A stretch of DNA of 64,000 nt from Phoronis australis. Lineage: Eukaryota; Phoronida; Phoronidae. The DNA is taken from assembly GCA_002633005.1 (NCBI GenBank), contig NMRA01000438.1:70867-134866 (forward strand). Direction: 5' to 3'. How positions within the stretch are numbered: the stretch's first letter is position 1; each line of letters begins with the position of its first letter. The notes under the pieces were generated by a model. The model was given only the letters and a program-made list of their open reading frames with translations. It was not told the origin of the DNA and searched no databases. Shown here piece after piece: positions 57,430 to 64,000 of the stretch. A program made the position numbers and the translations under genes.

Positions 57430-60240
57430 AAAAGAGCCTACAAAGCAACTTTTAATCACATCAGATAGAGGTACCTATAGGGGCGCAATGACGGATATTC
57501 TTGTATCAGAAACCCATATAAAGAAACCAAATGATCTAACTAAACATTTAAAAATCCTAAGTGGGCTCGACTAGTTAGATCTTTCTAAATTGGAAGGCAG
57601 CGCTAGATACATTGTATACTGCTTATAATAATGGAACCCAGCATGCTTGATTAATTCGCTGATTAGTCAAGAAAATAATTTGTAATTTCAATTAAATTAT
57701 GGCAACAAGATTGCATAAAAAACGAAAATGAACCGAAGAGGTAGACTTTCTATAAATGACTAACTAAACCAACAGGGAAATAGTAACAAGGATTCAAAAC
57801 ATTGCTACTGGATGACGACAAAGATCTTAGAAAGTGCCTGAGTTATTGAGAAGAATATATTCAGGAATTCGTCCACAACAATGCGTCTGTATAAATAAAT
57901 TGGATCTTTGGTGCCGTTTTACAACTACATTATTCAATTAAATTCAGGATGTAATGACATTTACAAAAAACGTGACAAACTAGATTATCTAACTACCTAC
58001 CATAATTTTTGATAGAGCGATATTCAGTGAAATCTGAAGCTTAGGCGATGACGAAACCTAGAACCTTCAACGACTACGAGCCCGACGCCTACCATACAAA
58101 CGTACAGTTTATGATAAACAATTAAATTTTCATTGGGTAATGCAACAAAAGATGGTCATCAAATCAAATAACAGTAAAACAGTAAGTCATAGCGACAAAC
58201 TAATCACGCAGATAGCCCGTGAAGAGATCTACCTCTTTGGTATTGGCACCAACGATACCGCTTAGGACCATCCCTGACGGAGAGCTACGAATTGACTTCA
58301 CAGGTTATTGATAGTTGAGCTGATAGCGCACTTCAAAGAATGACAATAAGACAACTACTGTATGAAATAGCCGATAGTTCAATTGTTCTCGCCCTGACGT
58401 GAGCTGTCAGTTCTGCTTTCGTTTACTTGTAGCTATCCGTCTGCGTTAGTCCTAAAAGAACAAACGTCGGAGTATATTTGAGGGACTTTCTGGACGATTC
58501 AGGGCCAGCAAAGTCGAACGGCTACCAGCTTAGATCAGCTGACCACATCAAGTGGAAGTTGATTCAGGGCTGACAGTTCACTCCAAGACATGACGGTACC
58601 ACTACCAGCCACTGGATCATTCAAATGGACAAACCCAAGACTCACTTCGACGTGACCCCATCAAACCACCCGACTGAATTATCGAGTTTTCAAAAATTCT
58701 AAAAGTGTGAAATTGAAAAAAATGAACGTTTTTTGTAACGTATTTGTATTCAAAAGTTTGACAATGCAGAAAACATACAGCAAATTTCGAAATAGCGAAG
58801 TTGAATGGTCGTTGCTGATAGTTCTACGATGATGGATCCGTGATATAGCACGATGACTTAAGCACAGCAGAGACGACAGTTTGCCGGTGTTCCGTTGTTG
58901 GTTTTGGCATTTCTTCTCCGCGTATAGACATTGCTGATACTCCGAGAGTCGGGCACACTTATTCACTTTCCTTCTACCAAACCAGAGAGTCTGACTTTGG
59001 ATCGCTTGCCTTTTTGTGTCCTCAGTAACTATTATTTTACTTAAACATTTCATGTGCATTTAATGTTTTGTAATGCGTTGCGTTGTATGCTCTCTCGTGA
59101 CCCGTGATACAGTGGCGAAATGCATCTGAACAGATCAGAACAGATCTAAAGTTTAGCTTGCCAGAGGACAAGTACGTGTAGCTCAACATCACAGGGGTAA
59201 GTAGACGTCTTTCATATTCGCAATCGACTGAGCACATATAGGCCAACAACCAACATGGAGTGATTGTCAAATTTCTACTTCTGATTACGGTCGAGGTTAA
59301 CAGTGTTAACCTGTGAACTATAGTCACAGTTCACACGTCAAAACCTCTGACTCCTTAAAAGTTGCTGATGCCATTAAAAACAGTGGACGTCAAAAGACGA
59401 CTTCCGCATTCAACAGCCTGAAGTCACAACCCTACAAACGACGTTGGGGCCAAGGCAACTTTACTGCCAATGACCAAATGCAATATTTGTAGCAGTTCAC
59501 TTCAACAGTTATTAGGACTGCAATAGGATACTCTGCGACGGATACACCAGACAGATATGTGTGTCAGAAAATGTCCATCTTTGAGGGCTATCTGATACAT
59601 TCTTTCCCACAATTTGGATGTCGCAAGGTTGCCATCGCTTTTTACGGAATTGAAACTCGTTTCTGACGACGTTGATGGGTCTACAGATTTAAAGGAAGCT
59701 CTAAGATGCTTAAGATGTAATTTGTTTTCTTAACATTTGTTGTCTTACAGATACATGTATATTGTCTTTGTCTTTGTTACACATTTGATGACTGACTATA
59801 CCCGACGTTATCCATCATTTGCCAAGTTCTGACTTGTGGTTTTTGTCGTGGTTTGCATTAGACATCACACTTTGTGGCACTAGAAATAAAATTGTGAATT
59901 GGGGCGTCAGGGATTCGCACCATTGTAGAGGTCATATATCGCATGTGTTTCGATCTCTATACCATGCCGTACAAGTATTTCTGATGGTACGCACCGATTT
60001 GTGAATCAGTTCTCGCTACCATGTAAGAACATTTTGTGGGTTCGTGTCACTCGTGCCTCTCCTGACCGTGTGCATCTACAGCACCCCAACATGTGTGGTA
60101 TGCTTTGGAGACACCGTTGTTGTTGGGAATATATTTCACATTGATGTCGACATACGGGATAAGCTGGATCATTCTCTATTAGTGATTGGGAAGATATATA
60201 TGTGTCTGTTTGACTGCTATATAAACTCTATAGAACACAG
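57430..60240. other. Mostly non-coding interval
   Basis: A 126-codon minus-strand frame at 58679-59059 (MHMKCLSKIIVTEDTKRQAI at the start) and a 96-codon one at 59037-59327 have no splice, start or poly(A) support. A strong acceptor at 59750 (ACATTTGTTGTCTTACAG) opens only 14 codons. No repeat match was seen. Confidence 0.35.
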
Positions 60241-60249
60241 TGACTTAAA

Positions 60250-61770
60250 TAAATGTTAAGAATTTTACCATGTTTCGTGGTTGGTACCTCACTGATGTTA
60301 CAAACAACCATGTTCGTGTGTATGTCCATAGTCTTTGCACGTAGAGCAGACTGAAATGACTTGGGCAGGTAAGTTTTTCCGGAAGTGTGTTGTAGAGAGG
60401 AAGAAGGAATTTTGCAGGTATGCGGTGCGACACTGAAGTGTCATGAAGAACATACTGTGGCATCAATGTGTAGAGACAATAATGGAAAGATACATGTGTA
60501 AGTGGAATTGAGGGTTTGCTAGTTCAATGATTCAATCATTTCACTGACTGAGGAAATATTGTGATATCTATTCAGGGTAAATCTTGCAGCTCGTCGCTGC
60601 ACCATTTCAATCTTGTGAGTGTGAGCTTTCGTGTGTGGTGGCCATACTGTTGAGCAGTATTCTAGTTTTTGTCGGACTAGAGCGGCATAAGCTATTTTCT
60701 TAATTTTCTGAGCAGTGTGTCTAATGTTTCGTCTAAAAACTCCAAGGGGTTTACTGGCAGAAGCAGTAGTTGTATTGATATGAGAATTCCAGTTGAGATT
60801 GTTGAAGATAGTAATGCCAAGATATTTGGCCTCAAACAGGGATGGCAGGAGTGAGCTAGGAAGGAAATACTGTTGGACGATAAGTTTCTTTTTTCCGACG
60901 TAAGCGAAGAACATTGAACTTTGATCCATTGAACTGCATACCCCACACTGATTCTCAAATGAGCGAGTCTGTTGATGTCCTGTTGGAGCAAGATGTGATC
61001 TTCTTAGTACCGGATGGAGCGGTAAATTATGCAAAGAGGCCGATATTGGACGAAATGCTTTGAGGCAAGTCATTGATTAAGAAGAGAAAAGAGTATGGTC
61101 CAAGGACAGACCCCTGAGGAACACCGAAAAGTACAGGAGATGTCAGATGATTCCGCCTTAAACTCAACATACTGAGTTCAGTTGATGAGAAAGGAGGCAA
61201 TCTAATTCTTTGGAAGGACCCAAAAGATATCAATTTCGTTAACAAGTCTAGAGTGATGTACTTTGTCGAAAGCTTTACTAAACTCCATAATGATGACAGG
61301 CTGGATGCCAGAGTCCAAATTGAGAAAGAGGTCGTTTGTAAAAGTGAGAAGTTGAGATTCATGTCAGTCTGTTTGGCTTAAAGTCGTGTTGCCATTTGTA
61401 AAAAGATGTTCTTTTCAAGACGTTTCATAAGGTGACTCACAATGACGTGTTCAAGAATCTTGCAGCACATACAAGTAAGGGAGATAGGTCTGTAATTTTC
61501 TGCTTTGTGTTTACTTCCTTCTTTTTGAAAACTGAAGCGACATTGGCGTGGCGCCAATTTGCTGGAACCACATCTGATGAATGATAGGGATACATTAAAG
61601 ATGTTGGTCAGTAAGGGAGCTATTGGCCTGATAGTTCCCGAAGAACTATGAAAGAGATATTGTCTGGACCTGGGGACTGAGTGGAAAGCAGTTTTTCAGC
61701 TCCATTGATATCAATGACAGGGTCTGGGTCATTGATGAGGCACACTATGGTACATGTATGCCATCGATGA
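60250..61770 (-). mobile_element. Decayed LINE (non-LTR retrotransposon), 5'-truncated
   Basis: Reverse-transcriptase landmarks appear in order on the minus strand, in shifting frames: GPDNIS (61656-61670), ANWRHANVA, ENYRPISLTC (about 61495-61470), GVPQGSVLGPYSFLFLINDL, then KYLGITIFNNLNWNSHI, LVRQKLEYCSTVWPPHTKAH and VQRRAARFTLNRY (about 60570), and a C-terminal PLYNTLPEKL block (about 60400). The catalytic FADD box after LFA is missing, frames are broken at several places and the 5' part is absent. Motif layout fits the Jockey/CR1-L2 group. It cannot be active. Confidence 0.85.
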
Positions 61771-61779
61771 TGTAGATAT

Positions 61780-63420
61780 TGGGTACACTCCCTTTCACTA
61801 GCGGCTTCCAGTAGAGAACCCTCAACCTGAGTTTTCGATTGACAAATATTTGTATGCCAATAGCATGTTAGTTCACTTAGCTGGATTTTGTTTTGTTTAT
61901 TTAGTTTGTAATTTAGCCACCAGGTGTTTCCTCTTCTTTTCCTTATAATATGTGTCTTGTGTGCCCCTATGTTTCATTGACCTTTTGCCTTTGACCCATT
62001 CTTTTGGAGGTCTATTCAGATAGCATGGATGTGGTGCAAACCAACTGCCCTGAGTTGTCATACTGTGTTACGTGAAGGAGGTTAGGCTGGGTAGCCATAG
62101 GGTTTCACATTCTGTAAGTTAAATTTTGTTTTCTTTTTGTATTCTCTTATGCTTCATAAAGTTAGAATTTGGCCAGTGGAAAGCTTATGTTGTTTAATAT
62201 GTAAGCTTAGCTAGGGTGGGAATGTAGTGTCAGCTTAGAAGATTTTGATATCTAGGTGATTATATTTTTGTTGTTTTTTCAGTAAACGCATATACGTGAC
62301 AAGCCTAGGTGTTTTTTTTTCGTCACTTAGTAGTAATTTAGGAAAATATTATTTTGCTAGTTTCCAAATTCTGCTTGTTCGCCAGATCTCAAATTAGTGA
62401 CGGCAACACACTCTTTACTCACTTGTGTTCCTAAAATTATCAAGAAAAGTTAAATAGCCCCATCAGTTCTAGACAAGACCAAATCCATTCACTTGCTCGA
62501 CTTTCAAGATATTATAAGAACAAAATTTTAGATACTTATTCACTATGCAACCATGTTGCCTTTCTTGAAGTTATGTCCCCTGTGCACTGCTATAAATAAT
62601 CACTTCTAATCCGGGCACACCGTGGACGTACACATATATACAAATGCAGTTATTACTGTCACAGTCAACGTACGTATATTGTTGCAATCTGTGCAACCTT
62701 TTATTCATTTGTTTAAGGTTAACTAATCGGAGTACTTATACCACTATGGCAGACTGGAAAAAGGCTTCCGATATGATTCATTCCTCAAGATGACTTCTTC
62801 AAGAATTTTGTGCTCGGGGGGAACTTCGTCCACTTTTTACAGTATAATTTGGTTTCCGTACAGTACTCAAGAACACAAAGGACAGGTTTGATTATCTACA
62901 AATTGTTTTTGGGCAACCAGTGTCATCACGCATTTGTCAAGTACTCCTCACAGACTCAAAAAAGAACAATTTTGGATAAATAAGCTTAACACATTTGAAC
63001 CTAATGGATTGAACATAAAGACGTCTTAAATGACATCCTTTACTTTTTCCACAACAATGTATCATGTTCATTTCGCCATATATCAGATGTCAATTGGCAT
63101 ATAGTGTTTGATTTCACTTTGTTTCTGTTTCTGTTGACGAATGATGTTACTTTTTCGGAAAATTTCAGTGATCCATTTTTGTTGTTTTATTTACCTATAC
63201 TTATTCTTTTTTTCGACACACAAGTGTATTTTTCAGAGGATCTGGATCGCCTCTTTTAGTTTCGGATTTATTTTCTACGTTATTTGTCAAGTTTTAACTA
63301 AGTCACAGAAAGGTGTTTATGGTTTTTACAAGATATTTGTCAACAATGCCTATATCTATCTCTCTTTGGAATTAAAATGGAATTTGGAGAAGTTTATCCC
63401 ATTGGCTAAGTATTGTTTTT
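61780..63420. other. Non-coding AT-rich interval
   Basis: No supported exon. Strong acceptor-like tracts (for example TTTTTGTTGTTTTTTCAG at 62280) are not followed by meaningful frames. Confidence 0.4.
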
Positions 63421-63635
63421 AATCAAGATATCACAATATCAACGAAAAAAGGTTTGATTGGTTCCCTGCGTCTTCCACTTAAAAGGAATATTCTTTTTTT
63501 AATCAAGATATCAGTATATCAACGAAAATAGGTTTGTTTGGTTCCCTGCGTCTTCCACTTAAAAGGAATATTCTTTTTTAAATCAAGATATCAGTATATC
63601 AACGAAAATAGGTTTGTTTGGTTCCCCGAGTCTTG
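63421..63635 (+). repeat. 80-bp tandem repeat, 2.7 copies
   Basis: Units start at 63421, 63501 and 63581 with AATCAAGATATCA and include GGTTCCCTGCGTCTTCCAC and AAAAGGAATATTCTTTTTT. Units 2 and 3 are closer to each other than to unit 1; the third stops after GGTTCCCCGAGTCTTGCA. Confidence 0.9.
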
Positions 63636-64000
63636 CAAGGAAGTATCAGTGTGTATATCATAATGTTTGTATATCAAGATTTTAAACAAGAACTTAAAAG
63701 GACTATTCTACAGTTTGGAAACTGACCCAAAAGAACTTCAACGTTGCAAATAACTGTCTATTCACATATTGTAAGTGTATGAAACTATCTAAAATTATCC
63801 TATCTTTTTTTCTTCAATGCTTTTTCAATGTTATTGGATAAAAGAGCTGTACGCTTGAATATTTGAAAAAAGATGTTATGTTTTTAAATCAAGAAATGCA
63901 ATTAAAACGCATTTGGATATAGAGAAATAGATTTAATATTTATATTTCTTCATTTGTTTCAGTACTTAGTATATAAATTAATTACAGTGTTCTCTCTCTC

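Noticed and set aside
58679-59059. 126-codon minus-strand ORF as a gene
   Set aside because: No start context, splice site, poly(A) signal or recognisable motif; length is within chance for this window size.

Overview
This is nuclear DNA of an animal, not a prokaryote. Genes are split into short exons with GT-AG introns, AATAAA signals with GU-rich downstream sequence are present, and most of the window is AT-leaning non-coding DNA. It is filled with miniature inverted-repeat elements (MITEs), fold-back elements, one decayed LINE, minisatellites and microsatellites. No open frame exceeds about 190 codons. The near-identical duplicated block abutting an ambiguous base suggests a shotgun assembly of a heterozygous genome. 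A marine invertebrate is my guess; the species cannot be named from the sequence.

Genes were found by matching open frames to splice signals and checking intron phase by hand, so they are models, not confirmed genes. Left edge: the end of a plus-strand coiled-coil gene (1-143) converges on a minus-strand membrane-protein gene (480-3099). Next are two copies of a hAT-like element, a possible small plus-strand gene (4174-5913), isolated exon candidates and repeats up to about 14 kb. A minus-strand terminal exon lies at 14551-14641 and a 750-bp fold-back at 14987-15740. A plus-strand exon group at 17.06-17.54 kb has a broken partial copy just upstream. A plus-strand exon group at 19.75-21.18 kb has a MITE dimer between two of its exons.

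From 23 to 26 kb there is a 16-bp repeat in both orientations and an 813-bp block present twice around an N. From 26 to 33 kb there are mostly dispersed repeats. At 33.8-36.2 kb two small genes converge with 59 bp between stop codons. At 38.76-39.22 kb there is a 20-bp minisatellite. A two-exon gene lies at 44.3-44.8 kb on the minus strand, downstream of the best-supported gene of the window: a 146-residue, four-coding-exon minus-strand gene at 49203-53533. That gene has a likely 5' non-coding exon near 55976 and perhaps a 4-kb 3' UTR. The right end holds more MITEs, a decayed LINE (60.25-61.77 kb) and an 80-bp tandem repeat.

No operons, CRISPR arrays, convincing tRNA or rRNA genes, or intact autonomous transposons were seen. 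The recurrent theme is small inverted-repeat elements sitting at or beside predicted splice sites.
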